Shown: positions 1 through 8,088 of the stretch, one piece after another | How the letters are laid out: every line of letters starts with the position of its first letter | Numbering within the stretch: the first letter of the stretch is position 1 | Source: Lachnospiraceae bacterium | Lineage (GTDB): Bacteria > Bacillota > Clostridia > Lachnospirales > Lachnospiraceae | Reading direction: 5' to 3' | NCBI GenBank assembly: GCA_022797535.1 | Contig: JAAWKU010000034.1 | Coordinates: forward strand, 1-35,448 | DNA: 35,448 bases | The notes under the pieces: model-generated | What the model was told of the DNA's origin: nothing | The model's input: only the letters and a program-made list of their open reading frames with translations | Database searches by the model: none | Made by a program: the position numbers and the translations under genes

Positions 1-779
1 AGAAGAACAATGATACCACGATTCGGTTCATGCAGGAGAAGGCATTTTTCGGCTACAACCCGGAGTTTGTGCATTTCTTTAAGCAGGAGATGGCGGCGGC
101 CACGGACTATGAGGGCAAGATTTACCTGGAGGAGAAGGGCAGGCTGGCCACTTCCCCCAACGGCAACGGCGGCTGGTTTGTCTCCATGAAGAACGCGGGC
201 CTGCTGGACCTGGTAAAGGAGGAGGGCATTGAGTGGATCAATGTGTTTGCGGTGGACAATGTGCTGCAGCGGATTGCGGATCCCTGCTTTATAGGCGCCA
301 CTATTCGGAGGAACTGCGATGTGGGGGCCAAAGTGGTGCGCAAGAACGCCCCGGATGAGAAGGTAGGCGTGATGTGCCTGGAGGATGGACGGCCTTCCAT
401 TGTGGAGTACTACGATCTGACACAGGAGCTGATGGACGCCAGGGATGAGAAGGGGGAGCCGGCCTACAATTTCGGCGTGATCCTGAACTATCTGTTCCGG
501 GTGTCCGCTCTGGAGCAGCTTCTGGACGGTAGCCTGCCCCTGCATGTGGTGGAGAAAAAGATTCCCTGTCTGGACGAGAAGGGAGAACCGGTAAAGCCCC
601 AGGAGCCCAACGGGTATAAGTATGAGAATCTGGTGCTGGATATGATCCATCAGATGGACAGCTGCCTTCCCTACGAGGTGGAGAGAAACCGGGAGTTCGC
701 GCCCATCAAGAACAAGACGGGTATTGATTCTGTGGAGAGCGCCCGGGCGCTGCTTCAGGAGAACGGGGTAGAACTGTAG
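1..779 (+). CDS. UDP-sugar pyrophosphorylase (UDPGP/UAP1 family), 5' truncated by window edge
   Basis: C-terminal part of a UDPGP-family nucleotidyltransferase, which joins UTP with a sugar 1-phosphate (GlcNAc-1-P or Glc-1-P) to make a UDP-sugar. The frame is open from base 3 to the left edge, so the ATG at 30 is internal and the real start lies outside the window. The block SPNGNGGWF (from about base 159) matches the (P)xGNGG substrate-binding motif of eukaryote-like UAP1/AGX enzymes, and the phrase [12 protein letters not shown] near the C-terminus also fits that family. About 258 residues are visible of an expected 400 or so. It ends 75 bp before galE in the same direction; both act on UDP-sugars, so co-transcription is plausible. 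Sugar specificity cannot be read from this part. Confidence 0.85.
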   Translation, partial: KNNDTTIRFMQEKAFFGYNPEFVHFFKQEMAAATDYEGKIYLEEKGRLATSPNGNGGWFVSMKNAGLLDLVKEEGIEWINVFAVDNVLQRIADPCFIGATIRRNCDVGAKVVRKNAPDEKVGVMCLEDGRPSIVEYYDLTQELMDARDEKGEPAYNFGVILNYLFRVSALEQLLDGSLPLHVVEKKIPCLDEKGEPVKPQEPNGYKYENLVLDMIHQMDSCLPYEVERNREFAPIKNKTGIDSVESARALLQENGVEL

Positions 780-853
780 ACGCAGACAGTAAGGATGCGG
801 AACGGTGTATAGCAACATGCCGGCCACAGGCACGGCAGATTGGAGAAGAATTT

Positions 854-1870
854 ATGAAAATAATGGTGACAGGCGGCGCGGGCTATATCGGCAGCCATAC
901 CGTGGTGGAGCTGCAGAATGCAGGCTATGAGGCGGTGGTAGTGGACAATCTGAGCAATTCCAGTGAGAAAGTCCTGCAGAGGGTGCAAAAACTGACGGGG
1001 AAGGCCGTGCCCTTCTATAAGGCGGACATCCTGGACAGAGCGGCCCTGGAGAAGATCTTTGCTGCGGAGAAACCGGATGCGGTGATCCATTTTGCGGGGC
1101 TCAAGGCGGTGGGTGAATCCGTCCAAAAGCCCTGGGAGTACTATGAGAATAACATCGCCGGCACATTGACCCTGGTGGATGTGATGCGTCAAAACGGGGT
1201 AAAGAACCTGATCTTTTCTTCCAGCGCCACAGTGTACGGCGACCCGGCCTTTGTGCCCATTACGGAGGAATGCCCCAAGGGACAGTGCACCAATCCTTAC
1301 GGATGGACCAAGTCCATGCTGGAGCAGATTTTGTCCGATATCCAGAAAGCGGATCCTCAGTGGAATGTGATTCTGCTGCGGTATTTCAACCCCATCGGGG
1401 CCCATAAGAGTGGTACCATCGGGGAGAATCCCAACGGCATTCCCAACAATCTGATGCCCTATATCACCCAGGTGGCCGTGGGCAAGCTGCCCCAACTGAG
1501 CATTTACGGCAACGATTACGACACCCCGGACGGAACCGGCGTCAGAGACTATATCCATGTGGTGGATCTGGCCCTGGGTCATGTGAAGGCGCTTAAGAAG
1601 ATTCAGGAGAAGGCTGGGCTTAAGATTTACAATCTGGGAACCGGTACAGGCTACAGCGTGCTGGACGTGGTGAAGAACTTTGAGGCGGCCAGCGGCGTCA
1701 AGATTCCCTATGTGGTCAAAGACCGCCGGCCGGGGGATGTGGCCTCCTGTTACTCGGATGCCGCCAGAGCCAGGGAAGAACTGGGCTGGGAGGCACAGTA
1801 CGGTATGCTGGAGATGTGCGCCGATTCCTGGAGATGGCAGAGCCAGAATCCCAATGGGTATGAAGAATAA
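854..1870 (+). CDS. galE: UDP-glucose 4-epimerase GalE
   Basis: Interconverts UDP-glucose and UDP-galactose with bound NAD+ (Leloir pathway and supply of galactose for surface polysaccharides). It is 338 residues, the classical GalE length. The N-terminal Rossmann motif is GGAGYIG (G7, G10, G13). The catalytic residues fall where they do in the E. coli enzyme: Ser124 in SSSATVYG, Tyr149 and Lys153 in NPYGWTK. The C-terminal substrate part carries RYFNPIGAH and [23 protein letters not shown] ribosome site precedes the ATG. It follows a UDP-sugar pyrophosphorylase gene, and a 14-bp perfect hairpin lies 18 bp after the stop. Confidence 0.97.
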   Translation: MKIMVTGGAGYIGSHTVVELQNAGYEAVVVDNLSNSSEKVLQRVQKLTGKAVPFYKADILDRAALEKIFAAEKPDAVIHFAGLKAVGESVQKPWEYYENNIAGTLTLVDVMRQNGVKNLIFSSSATVYGDPAFVPITEECPKGQCTNPYGWTKSMLEQILSDIQKADPQWNVILLRYFNPIGAHKSGTIGENPNGIPNNLMPYITQVAVGKLPQLSIYGNDYDTPDGTGVRDYIHVVDLALGHVKALKKIQEKAGLKIYNLGTGTGYSVLDVVKNFEAASGVKIPYVVKDRRPGDVASCYSDAARAREELGWEAQYGMLEMCADSWRWQSQNPNGYEE

Positions 1871-1887
1871 TCGCCTCTGACGTGAAA

Positions 1888-1923
1888 GCCGGGCATATCG
1901 GACTGACAACCGATATGCCCGGC
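1888..1923 (+). terminator. Perfect 14-bp hairpin after galE
   Basis: The arm gccgggcatatcgg (1888-1901) pairs perfectly with 1910-1923 around an 8-base loop. No T-run follows on the plus strand, so it may act as an mRNA 3' stabiliser or a weak or factor-dependent terminator rather than a classical intrinsic one. Confidence 0.45.
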
Positions 1924-2002
1924 AAGGTGGTTCTGCCAAAGGAAGATTCATGTGTATTAGTCATGGACAGCCATGTCCCATGGGCGATATGGGAAATATT
2001 GC

Positions 2003-2162
2003 ATGTTCAAGCCGCAAAGTCGTGCAGGAAGGATATACGCGTATGTTCAAGCCGTAAAGTCGTGCAGAAAGGATATACGCGTATGTTCAAGCCGTAAAGT
2101 CGTGCAGGAAGGATATACGCGTATGTTCAAGCCGTAAAGTCGTGCAGAAAGACATATGCGTT
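2003..2162. repeat. 40-bp tandem repeat, 4 units, abutting the hemolysin III stop codon
   Basis: Four contiguous 40-bp units start at 2003, 2043, 2083 and 2123, each beginning atgttcaagccg. They differ at few positions (the last unit is most diverged at its end) and have no unique spacers. Read on the minus strand, each unit contains ggcttga, identical to the last seven bases of the neighbouring gene (Ala codon plus TGA at 2166-2168). The gene end therefore looks like a degenerate fifth unit and the array like a duplication seeded from the 3' end. Confidence 0.95.
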
Positions 2163-2165
2163 TGG

Positions 2166-2816
2166 TCAAGCCACATAGGCGTACATGAAGATGAAATGGC
2201 AGATGCTGCCTCCCATGACAAACAGGTGGAAGATTTCATGGGAGCCGAAGTACTTGTGCTGAGCGTTGAAGAGTGGAAGTTTCAACGCGTAAATCACGCC
2301 GCCTATGGTGTATATGATGCCTCCTGCCAGCAGCCACAGAAACGCGGCGGTGGGAAGGGTATCCAGCAACTGGCCGAACACCAGGACGCACACCCAGCCC
2401 ATGGCGATATAGATCAGCGAGGAAAACCACTTGGGGCAGGTGACCCAGAAAGCCTTAATCAACATGCCCGCAATGGCGATGCCCCACACCAGCGCCAGCA
2501 TGGCGTAGCCGGACGCGCCTCCCAGTACGATCAGACATACCGGGGTGTAGGAACCGGCGATCAGAACAAAAATCATCATATGGTCGATCTTTCGAAAAAA
2601 TTTCAGCCGGGCCCCTGTGAGGTTCACGCTGTGGTAAGTGGCGCTGGCGCCGTAGAGCAGAATCATGCTGGCCATGAACACAGTCATGGCGGTCAGTGTG
2701 ACATTGCCGCCGGATGTGGCGGCTTTAACCAGCAGCGGCATGGCGGCAAACACGGCCATCATCATGCCGATAAAGTGGGTCAGGGCGCTGCCCGGTTCTC
2801 TTATAGTAATCTGCAT
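2166..2816 (-). CDS. Hemolysin III / YqfA-type (AdipoR-related) membrane protein
   Basis: Seven-helix integral membrane protein of the progestin/adipoQ receptor-hemolysin III family. The bacterial members are little understood; the fold is a metal-dependent hydrolase-like 7TM. Family landmarks are visible: SATYHSV after the second helix, DHMMIFVLIAGSYTP, and near the C-terminus HEIFHLFVMGGSICHF, whose His residues with the earlier His would bind metal. I chose the ATG at 2814-2816 (216 residues), because CGGAGG lies at the right distance; an upstream Met would only add 21 unlikely residues. Despite the name, haemolytic activity should not be assumed. The promoter at 2905-2934 contains a perfect palindrome, suggesting repressor control. 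The 3' end touches a 40-bp tandem array. Confidence 0.92.
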   Translation of the reverse strand: MQITIREPGSALTHFIGMMMAVFAAMPLLVKAATSGGNVTLTAMTVFMASMILLYGASATYHSVNLTGARLKFFRKIDHMMIFVLIAGSYTPVCLIVLGGASGYAMLALVWGIAIAGMLIKAFWVTCPKWFSSLIYIAMGWVCVLVFGQLLDTLPTAAFLWLLAGGIIYTIGGVIYALKLPLFNAQHKYFGSHEIFHLFVMGGSICHFIFMYAYVA

Positions 2817-2904
2817 ATTGACACCTCCGAGTTCTGTAGCCGTCCGGCCAGGCGTATGACTGGCCGACGCTCTCTGCAATAAAGCTATTAGTTCCGCTCA
2901 AACT

Positions 2905-2934
2905 ATTATATGTAGTTTTAAAAACTACATTCAA
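2905..2934 (-). promoter_or_regulatory. Promoter with a 21-bp palindromic operator for the hemolysin III gene
   Basis: On the minus strand, TTGAAT (2934-2929), an 18-bp spacer and TATAAT (2910-2905) form a sigma-A promoter about 90 bp before the start codon. The spacer and edges of both boxes are a perfect palindrome at 2910-2930 (atgtagtttt, one base, and its reverse complement). An operator between -35 and -10 is the classical layout for direct repression. The repressor is not encoded next to it. Confidence 0.75.
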
Positions 2935-3005
2935 GATATTTGAATACTACACCTTGCGGATGAGAATGTCAATACTTTTTTGATCTGTTCTTTTGCCCGA
3001 TCTTT

Positions 3006-3272
3006 TTAATCTTCCTCAATGATCTGAATTTCCAGATAGTCAAAGGGAATCTCCTCTATAAAATTGTCCTGACGGAATCTGGCTTTTTTATGGCGCTTAA
3101 ATTCCGCTACCGTGGCATCCAGCCAGATGGGTTTCCCCAGGTCAAACTCGTAACAGACCCGCTCCAGTGCCCGGAAGATTTTGTGGGTCCGCGTATCCTG
3201 ACTGTCATCGGCAATCACGGTATCCCGAAGCATTCGGTTGTCTGCAAATATTCTTGCCCATAAACGAAACAT
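3006..3272 (-). CDS. Conserved-looking hypothetical protein, 88 residues
   Basis: I do not recognise a named family. The protein begins MFRLWARIFADNRMLRDTVI and ends DYLEIQIIEED; it is charged, has no signal peptide or membrane helix, and looks like a small cytosolic protein. The start at 3272 is chosen because AGGAG lies 7 bases upstream; the ATG at 3290 in the same frame has no ribosome site. Further upstream the frame runs into a small inverted-repeat element (3323-3478), so longer versions are not credible. It is transcribed away from the alarmone synthetase gene and towards the hemolysin III promoter. Confidence 0.7.
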   Translation of the reverse strand: MFRLWARIFADNRMLRDTVIADDSQDTRTHKIFRALERVCYEFDLGKPIWLDATVAEFKRHKKARFRQDNFIEEIPFDYLEIQIIEED

Positions 3273-3322
3273 CTTTCTTCTACTCCTCATGTTATTGCGC
3301 TTTTTCCCAAGCCTCCACCAGT

Positions 3323-3478
3323 GTGCTGACTCGATTATATTCAGGCAAACTTCCTTGCCTAAATTCCCATCAGACTGCGTTGTCGTCGGTCTACGATGCC
3401 ACCGCATGGCCTTCCTCCTCCGCCTTGCCGATGAAAATTTATTCTGCGGAGTTTCGCCAGATATAATCGAGTCAGCAC
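3323..3478. repeat. 156-bp MITE-like element with 18-bp terminal inverted repeats (copy A)
   Basis: The left end gtgctgactcgattatat (3323-3340) is perfectly repeated in inverse at 3461-3478. The interior carries the block ctgcgttgtcgtcggtc and cgatgccaccgcat, which recurs at 35335-35448 and, diverged, at 3528-3625. No transposase is encoded. This structure fits a non-autonomous mobile element or a REP-like repeat. Confidence 0.8.
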
Positions 3479-3482
3479 TCTA

Positions 3483-3677
3483 GTTCACCAACACATTGGT
3501 GCACCGACACATTTACAATTTGTCCAATGACTTGCCCGAATCTCTATCGGTCGTGTCAGCTTCACCCAACGATGCTGCCGCATGGCCTCGTTCATTTGCC
3601 TTCCGGACTGAAAATTCATCCGGCATCATTTAATTGAAAAAACGTGTCGGCACACTGGTATGCCGGGAATGGTGAAC
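3483..3677. repeat. Diverged second copy of the small inverted-repeat element (copy B)
   Basis: The ends are imperfect inverted repeats: gttcacca at 3483 matches the complement of tggtgaac at 3670-3677, and gtgcaccgacac matches the complement of gtgtcggcacac. The interior resembles copy A: cgatgctgccgcatggcc against cgatgccaccgcatggcc, and a gactgaaaattcatccgg stretch against gatgaaaatttattctgcgg. It lies 4 bp after copy A. Confidence 0.65.
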
Positions 3678-3825
3678 CCATTTTACCATAGCAGAAGGGA
3701 AAGCACAAATTCTTTTATTTCCCTGAATATAATTTGCTTTTGACGCATAAACATAAATAGTGGGCTTGAATTATGTAAAAACCACCAACAATTATTAAAA
3801 AAGGATTAATATTTTGTGAAAAACA

Positions 3826-3854
3826 TACATTTTTGGAATACTTTGTGTTATACT
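3826..3854 (+). promoter_or_regulatory. Weak promoter candidate for the alarmone synthetase gene
   Basis: TACATT, 17 bp and TATACT lie 43 bp before the start codon in an AT-rich stretch. The -35 box is poor, so this is only a candidate. Confidence 0.35.
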
Positions 3855-3896
3855 GAACTCAGTAAAAACAGCTATTTGGAGCTAGAAGGAGTACAT

Positions 3897-4550
3897 ATGG
3901 AATTACGAGTGGATAATGATGATGGGATTGACAGTTGGAAGGAGGTCAATCTGGTATATAATGCGGCGTTGAAACAGGTGGAAACCAAGATAGAGATTCT
4001 GAATGATGAATTTCAACATGTGCATCAGTACAACCCCATTGAACATATTAAGGCCAGGATCAAGACGCCCGAGAGCATTGTCAAAAAGCTGAAACGGCAT
4101 GGTTATGAATCCACTATTGACAATATGGTGAAGTATATCAATGACATTGCCGGTATCCGCATTATCTGTTCCTTCACTTCCGACATCTATCAGATCGCGA
4201 AGATGATCAGACAGCAGAAGGACATCCAGATCATATGCGAAAAGAATTATATCACCTATCCCAAGGCCAGCGGTTACAAAAGTTACCATATGATCGTGAC
4301 AGTGCCGGTGTATCTTTCGGACCGCATAGTGGATACCAAGGTGGAGATACAGATTCGTACGGTGGCCATGGACTTTTGGGCCAGTCTGGAGCATAAGATC
4401 CACTATAAATTTGAAGGAGACGCTCCGGAACATATTAAGAGCGAACTGGTGGAATGTGCTAAGATGGTATCGGACCTTGACAGCAGGATGTTGTCTCTGA
4501 ATGAGGAGATACTGGCAATCAGCCAGTCCAAGAGTATCCAGACAGTATGA
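3897..4550 (+). CDS. Small alarmone synthetase (RelA/SpoT synthetase domain, RelQ-like)
   Basis: Transfers pyrophosphate from ATP to GTP or GDP to make (p)ppGpp in the stringent response. It is 217 residues, the size of a stand-alone synthetase such as B. subtilis RelQ (YjbM), with no hydrolase, TGS or ACT domain. Synthetase motifs in order: RIKTPES (R54, K56, S60), NDIAGIR (D83, R88), KASGYKSYH (G126, Y127, H131), and VEIQIRT...WASLEH (E150, Q152, R154, W161, H166). The ATG at 3897 is chosen for its AGAAGGAG site; an upstream in-frame ATG at 3816 has none. With no hydrolase domain, product removal must depend on another enzyme. Its 3' side carries a 35-bp tandem array. Confidence 0.93.
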   Translation: MELRVDNDDGIDSWKEVNLVYNAALKQVETKIEILNDEFQHVHQYNPIEHIKARIKTPESIVKKLKRHGYESTIDNMVKYINDIAGIRIICSFTSDIYQIAKMIRQQKDIQIICEKNYITYPKASGYKSYHMIVTVPVYLSDRIVDTKVEIQIRTVAMDFWASLEHKIHYKFEGDAPEHIKSELVECAKMVSDLDSRMLSLNEEILAISQSKSIQTV

Positions 4551-4618
4551 GCCATTGCCCTGCCTGTTTTCAGGCAGCGGCCAACGGGTAGCAGGTTTTA
4601 CGGCCGCCGCTTTGAAAG

Positions 4619-4817
4619 CCTGCAGACGTGTTTTCCGAGGCTTGACCTGAAAATGTGCGGGTATGTCCAAGGATCGACCTGAAACCGTATAAATGTGTTT
4701 CCCGGGGATCGACCTGGAAACCTGCAGATGTGTTTCCCGAGGATCGACCTGAAACCGTATAGATGTGTTTCCCGAGGATAAACCTGAAACCGTACAGATG
4801 TGTTTTCCGAAAACTGT
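4619..4817. repeat. 35-bp intergenic tandem repeat, about 6 units
   Basis: Units beginning cctgaaaccg and ending cgaggatcga start at 4678, 4713, 4748 and 4783 with exact 35-bp period. Two shorter diverged units precede them at 4619 (27 bp) and 4646 (32 bp). There are no spacers and no convincing reading frame. A small hairpin (ctgcctg, 4-base loop, caggcag) lies at 4560-4577 between the gene and the array. Confidence 0.9.
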
Positions 4818-4880
4818 CCTGAGACATATGAGGAGATGAGGCAGGGTCCGCGAGTGCCGCTGGTCCCTGAAATGAGGAGT

Positions 4881-4910
4881 GCCCAGACACCTTGCGGCGT
4901 CTGGGCTATT
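4881..4910 (+). terminator. Terminator-like hairpin
   Basis: gcccagac (4881-4888) pairs with gtctgggc (4899-4906), followed by the short T/A tail tattat. It could end the alarmone synthetase transcript after the tandem array. The T-run is weak. Confidence 0.45.
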
Positions 4911-5123
4911 ATGAAAAAATTAGCAATTATGCGATGTTGGTTAATCATTTGATGTATGCTTAGTATATCAATTAAATATGAATAATCTGTGAACATCTTG
5001 TAAACCTTTGGTGAATCTTACAAATCTGGTTGCCTGATATTTCCAAAAATATACATTTTGCATAAACGGCGAGCTTTAAAATATTTTTGATCGGATATTT
5101 TTAATCATACGCTGTTTTTTTTG

Positions 5124-5152
5124 TTGTAATGTGGTAGAAACAATGATAAAAT
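5124..5152 (+). promoter_or_regulatory. Sigma-A promoter of the coiled-coil protein gene
   Basis: TTGTAA (5124-5129), a 17-bp spacer and TAAAAT (5147-5152) lie about 42 bp before the start codon at 5195, in an AT-rich region. Confidence 0.7.
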
Positions 5153-5194
5153 AAAGCAAAGGCTTTGTACTTTGAGATGCTTGGAGGAAAAACA

Positions 5195-6043
5195 ATGGAT
5201 ACGTTTATCGACAAACTGGCACAGCGCCTGACGGCGCAGGAAATGATAAAGGCCAACTCCGCGGCGGATGCGGAAGAATTGCACAAGGTTCAGGGACAGG
5301 TAAAGCAGTATGAGGCCTACCTGGATGAACTGCAAAATATCAGTTCGGCCACCACAGCCGCCCTGAGCAGGCTGGAACATGCCGGTGAAACCTCCGGGGA
5401 GATGGTGGACCGTCTGGAACATGCCAGCGTGGCGTCCGCCGCCGTGATCGAGCGTCTGGAAGGAGCCATAGAGGCTGCGTATCAGGCGATTAGCCGCATG
5501 GAACACATGCAGGAAGTGTCTGCGGAACTGGTGGACAAACTGGAGCATGCAGGCGTGGCGTCTGCTGCGGCTGCGGAGCGGATCGACCAAGTGGTAAATG
5601 CGGGCATGGAGAAGCTGGAACATGCGGACGCAGCTTCCCGTGCTGCTTCAGAGAAGATTGATCGGCTTGTCAGCGCAGGCGTTGACAAGCTGCAGCATGC
5701 GGAAATCAATATGGACGGCATCAATGAGCTGGTGGAGGCCGGTATCCATAAAATCAAGGAAGTACAACAGGACAATGACAGTATCCAGATGTTGCTTAGG
5801 GACAGTGTCAACAGCCAGAACGAGACGATCAGCGACTATGTGCACAAGGAGAATGTGAAAGTATATCGCAATGTGCAGGCAGTGGTGGTGGAAGAAGCGG
5901 CCAAGCATACGGAGAATCTGGAGAAGATCAGCAAGGCAGGCGCGGGCAGGATGGGAGTGTTGTTGGGGATATCCGCCGTGGCGCTGCTGGCTTCGCTGGG
6001 GTCCCTGATATTCCAGATTCTGAGTTATCTGCATATCATCTGA
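5195..6043 (+). CDS. Tail-anchored coiled-coil protein with LEHA-type repeats, function unknown
   Basis: A 282-residue protein I cannot assign to a named family. Residues from about 60 to 170 are a degenerate helical repeat in which phrases such as RLEHAG, RLEHAS, RMEHM, KLEHAG, KLEHAD and KLQHAE recur every 18-22 residues, rich in Ala, Glu and Ser, a typical long coiled coil. One strong hydrophobic helix lies at the extreme C-terminus (about 253-277, starting MGVLLGISAVALL), leaving only a few residues after it. There is no signal peptide, so the likely topology is a cytoplasmic rod anchored by its tail. The ATG at 5195 has GGAGG 8 bases upstream. It has its own promoter and a strong terminator, so it is monocistronic. 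A scaffold or MCP-like signalling role is speculation. Confidence 0.8.
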   Translation: MDTFIDKLAQRLTAQEMIKANSAADAEELHKVQGQVKQYEAYLDELQNISSATTAALSRLEHAGETSGEMVDRLEHASVASAAVIERLEGAIEAAYQAISRMEHMQEVSAELVDKLEHAGVASAAAAERIDQVVNAGMEKLEHADAASRAASEKIDRLVSAGVDKLQHAEINMDGINELVEAGIHKIKEVQQDNDSIQMLLRDSVNSQNETISDYVHKENVKVYRNVQAVVVEEAAKHTENLEKISKAGAGRMGVLLGISAVALLASLGSLIFQILSYLHII

Positions 6044-6060
6044 CACACGGAATAGGACGG

Positions 6061-6092
6061 CGGCCATGTCCCTGAGACATGGCCGATTTTTT
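6061..6092 (+). terminator. Intrinsic terminator
   Basis: cggccatgtc (6061-6070) pairs perfectly with 6076-6085 around a 5-base loop and is followed by atttttt. It ends the coiled-coil protein transcript. Confidence 0.9.
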
Positions 6093-6135
6093 AAGCAGTG
6101 GAACGCAAAAACAGTAAATCTAACAGGAGGTTATG

Positions 6136-6702
6136 ATGGAGAAAGAATTGTGGAAGCCGGGAAATATGCTGTACCCGCTGCCGGTGGTCATGGTCAGCGT
6201 GACGGACGGGGAGGGGCATGACAATATTATTACGGTGGCCTGGGCGGGCACAGTCTGCAGCGATCCCCCCATGCTGTCCATCTCTGTGCGGCCGGAGCGC
6301 CACTCCTATGCTCTGCTGAAAAAGACGGGAGAATTTGTGGTAAATCTAGTGACGGAAGAGCTGGTGTATGCCACAGATTTCTGCGGCGTGAAAAGCGGAA
6401 GGGACCTGGACAAGTTCCGGGAGATGAAGCTGACAAGGCTGCCTGCTGCCCAGGTGCGGGCTCCCCTGATCGGCGAGAGCCCGGTAAACCTGGAGTGCCG
6501 GGTGAGCCAGGTGATTCCCCTGGGTACCCACGATCTGTTCCTGGCCCGGATTGTGGCGGTACATGCGGACCGGCAATATATGGATGAGAAGGGAAAGTTT
6601 CATCTGGAGCAGGCCGGGCCGGTGGTGTACTCCCATGGGGATTATCTGGCCACGGGGAAAAAACTGGGCACTTTTGGATACAGCGTCAGGAAGAAGGAGT
6701 AG
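6136..6702 (+). CDS. Flavin reductase-like domain protein (FMN-binding split barrel)
   Basis: A 188-residue protein of the flavin reductase/flavoredoxin split-barrel family, which binds FMN and either reduces free flavin or acts as an electron carrier. Family features are the N-terminal LYPLPVVMVSVTD strand, AWAGTVCSDPPMLSISVRP (flavin-contacting SxxPP-type stretch), FVVNLVTEELV, and GTHDLFLARIVAV near position 135. The start at 6136 is preferred over the overlapping ATG at 6133 because AGGAGG ends at 6130, leaving 5 bases. It lies after a terminator and overlaps the convergent polymerase gene by 17 bp at the 3' ends. The physiological partner is unknown. Confidence 0.88.
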   Translation: MEKELWKPGNMLYPLPVVMVSVTDGEGHDNIITVAWAGTVCSDPPMLSISVRPERHSYALLKKTGEFVVNLVTEELVYATDFCGVKSGRDLDKFREMKLTRLPAAQVRAPLIGESPVNLECRVSQVIPLGTHDLFLARIVAVHADRQYMDEKGKFHLEQAGPVVYSHGDYLATGKKLGTFGYSVRKKE

Positions 6703-7939
6703 AGGGGGAGTCCATCAGACTTCCCCTTTTTATGATATCTTTGCCGTACTTGCTGCGTAGCCCGTCCAGGGCCTTGTCCAGGCGCTGCTGTCTGTCTCTG
6801 TCCGGCGCTGTCTGGAACAGCCCATGGGCAGGGGCGGCGTCTGGAGCGCCGTAGTCGAACAGGCTCAGCTGCACCGGTTCTGTCTCCGGCACCAGCTTGG
6901 AGGCTCGCACCCCCAGCAGGCGTATGGGCTGCCCGTTCCAGAGCTCATCAAAGAGTTTGCAGGCAGCCTGGTAGAGGGCCTGGGAGGAGGCGGTGGACAG
7001 AGGAAGCTGCATCTGGTGGGATACGGAGTGGAAAGAGGCATACTTGATCTCTGTGCTGACCATCCCGGCCAATTCCCCGGAGGCCCGGAGCCGTCCGGCC
7101 ACGGACTCAGCCAGGGACAACAGTACGGGCAGGGCATCCTCCCGGGTGAGCGCGTCCTGGGGCAGCGTGGTGGAATTGCCCACTCCTTTTGCTTTCACGG
7201 GTTTTGGCGTAAGGTCCGAGTCATCGATCCCATTGGCGTACTGCCACAGGGTGAGACCGTGGCTTTTTAAATGGGCCTCCAGGATATCCCTTCGGGCATG
7301 GGCCAGGTCGCCGATGGTGAGAATGCCCAGCTTGCGCAGGGTTTCCACGCTGGACTGACCGCAGAGAAACAGGGAGGAAACGGGCAGGGGCCACAGCTTT
7401 TCGGGGATTTCCCGGACAAACAGGGTGTGGACCAGGTCTGGTTTCCGGAAGTCGGAGGCCATTTTGGCCAACACTTTGCGGTCGGAGATTCCCACATTGA
7501 CCGTGAAGCCCAGGGTGTCCCGCACTTTGTCCTTGATCTGACGGGCTGCCTCCTGGGGAGAGGAATATTTTTTTGCAATGGGGGTATAATCCATATAGCA
7601 TTCGTCGATACTGACCTGTTCGATGTCAGGGCAGATGCCGGACAAAAGCAGCATCAGTTCCTGGCTGCGCCGGTGGTACATGGCATGGTCCGGGGGGACT
7701 GTGACCAGCATGGGACATTTGCGCAGGGCATTTACCACAGGTTCTCCGGTGGTGATCCCGTAGGCTTTGGCGGGCAGGGATTTGGCCAGTACTACGCCGT
7801 GCCGGCTGGCCATGTCGCCCCCCACAATGGAGGGGATCAGGCGCAGGTCCATGCCGCTTCCCTCCTGCAGTAGGGTCAGCGCGGTCCAACTTAGGAAAGC
7901 GGAATTGACATCAATATGGAAAAATATGTGTTCCCCCAT
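6686..7939 (-). CDS. dinB: Y-family DNA polymerase (DNA polymerase IV, DinB-like)
   Basis: Error-prone translesion polymerase of 417 residues. The metal-binding residues are Asp10 in HIDVNSAF and Asp112-Glu113 in QVSIDECYMDY. Phe15 sits where the steric gate of Pol IV lies. The thumb HhH region is around LRKLGILTIGDLA, and the little-finger domain follows. Near the C-terminus QLSLF (357-361) is a good match to the QxxLF sliding-clamp binding motif. AAAGGAGG precedes the start codon. Its promoter overlaps the divergent M23 peptidase promoter. The N-terminal DVNSAFLSW differs from E. coli DMDCFF but keeps the catalytic Asp. No LexA box was recognised. Confidence 0.93.
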   Translation of the reverse strand: MGEHIFFHIDVNSAFLSWTALTLLQEGSGMDLRLIPSIVGGDMASRHGVVLAKSLPAKAYGITTGEPVVNALRKCPMLVTVPPDHAMYHRRSQELMLLLSGICPDIEQVSIDECYMDYTPIAKKYSSPQEAARQIKDKVRDTLGFTVNVGISDRKVLAKMASDFRKPDLVHTLFVREIPEKLWPLPVSSLFLCGQSSVETLRKLGILTIGDLAHARRDILEAHLKSHGLTLWQYANGIDDSDLTPKPVKAKGVGNSTTLPQDALTREDALPVLLSLAESVAGRLRASGELAGMVSTEIKYASFHSVSHQMQLPLSTASSQALYQAACKLFDELWNGQPIRLLGVRASKLVPETEPVQLSLFDYGAPDAAPAHGLFQTAPDRDRQQRLDKALDGLRSKYGKDIIKRGSLMDSPSTPSS

Positions 7940-7992
7940 GGCGGCGCCTCCTTTTTGCCCGTCCCGGTCTCAGCCGGTATTTTCTTAATATT

Positions 7993-8044
7993 AGTATACA
8001 CCCGGCAAGAAGTTCTTTACAACTAAAATCAAAGTTGGTATGAT
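7993..8044. promoter_or_regulatory. Divergent overlapping promoters of dinB and the M23 peptidase gene
   Basis: On the plus strand, TTTACA (8016-8021), 17 bp and TATGAT (8039-8044) drive the peptidase gene. On the minus strand, TTGTAA (8022-8017), 18 bp and TATACT (7998-7993) drive dinB. The two -35 boxes share five base pairs, so polymerase binding in one direction should exclude the other. Confidence 0.6.
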
Positions 8045-8088
8045 ATATGAGGTTATTGGATACCGGCGGAGAAAATAAGAGGCTTTAG

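Noticed and set aside
2142..2882. A plus-strand frame opposite the hemolysin III gene
   Set aside because: His/Gln/Gly-rich shadow of a clear membrane protein gene; the opposite strand has the ribosome site, promoter and motifs.
6686..6702. Overlap of the flavin reductase and polymerase genes as a sign of annotation error
   Set aside because: Both proteins reach natural family ends; a 17-bp convergent overlap is ordinary.
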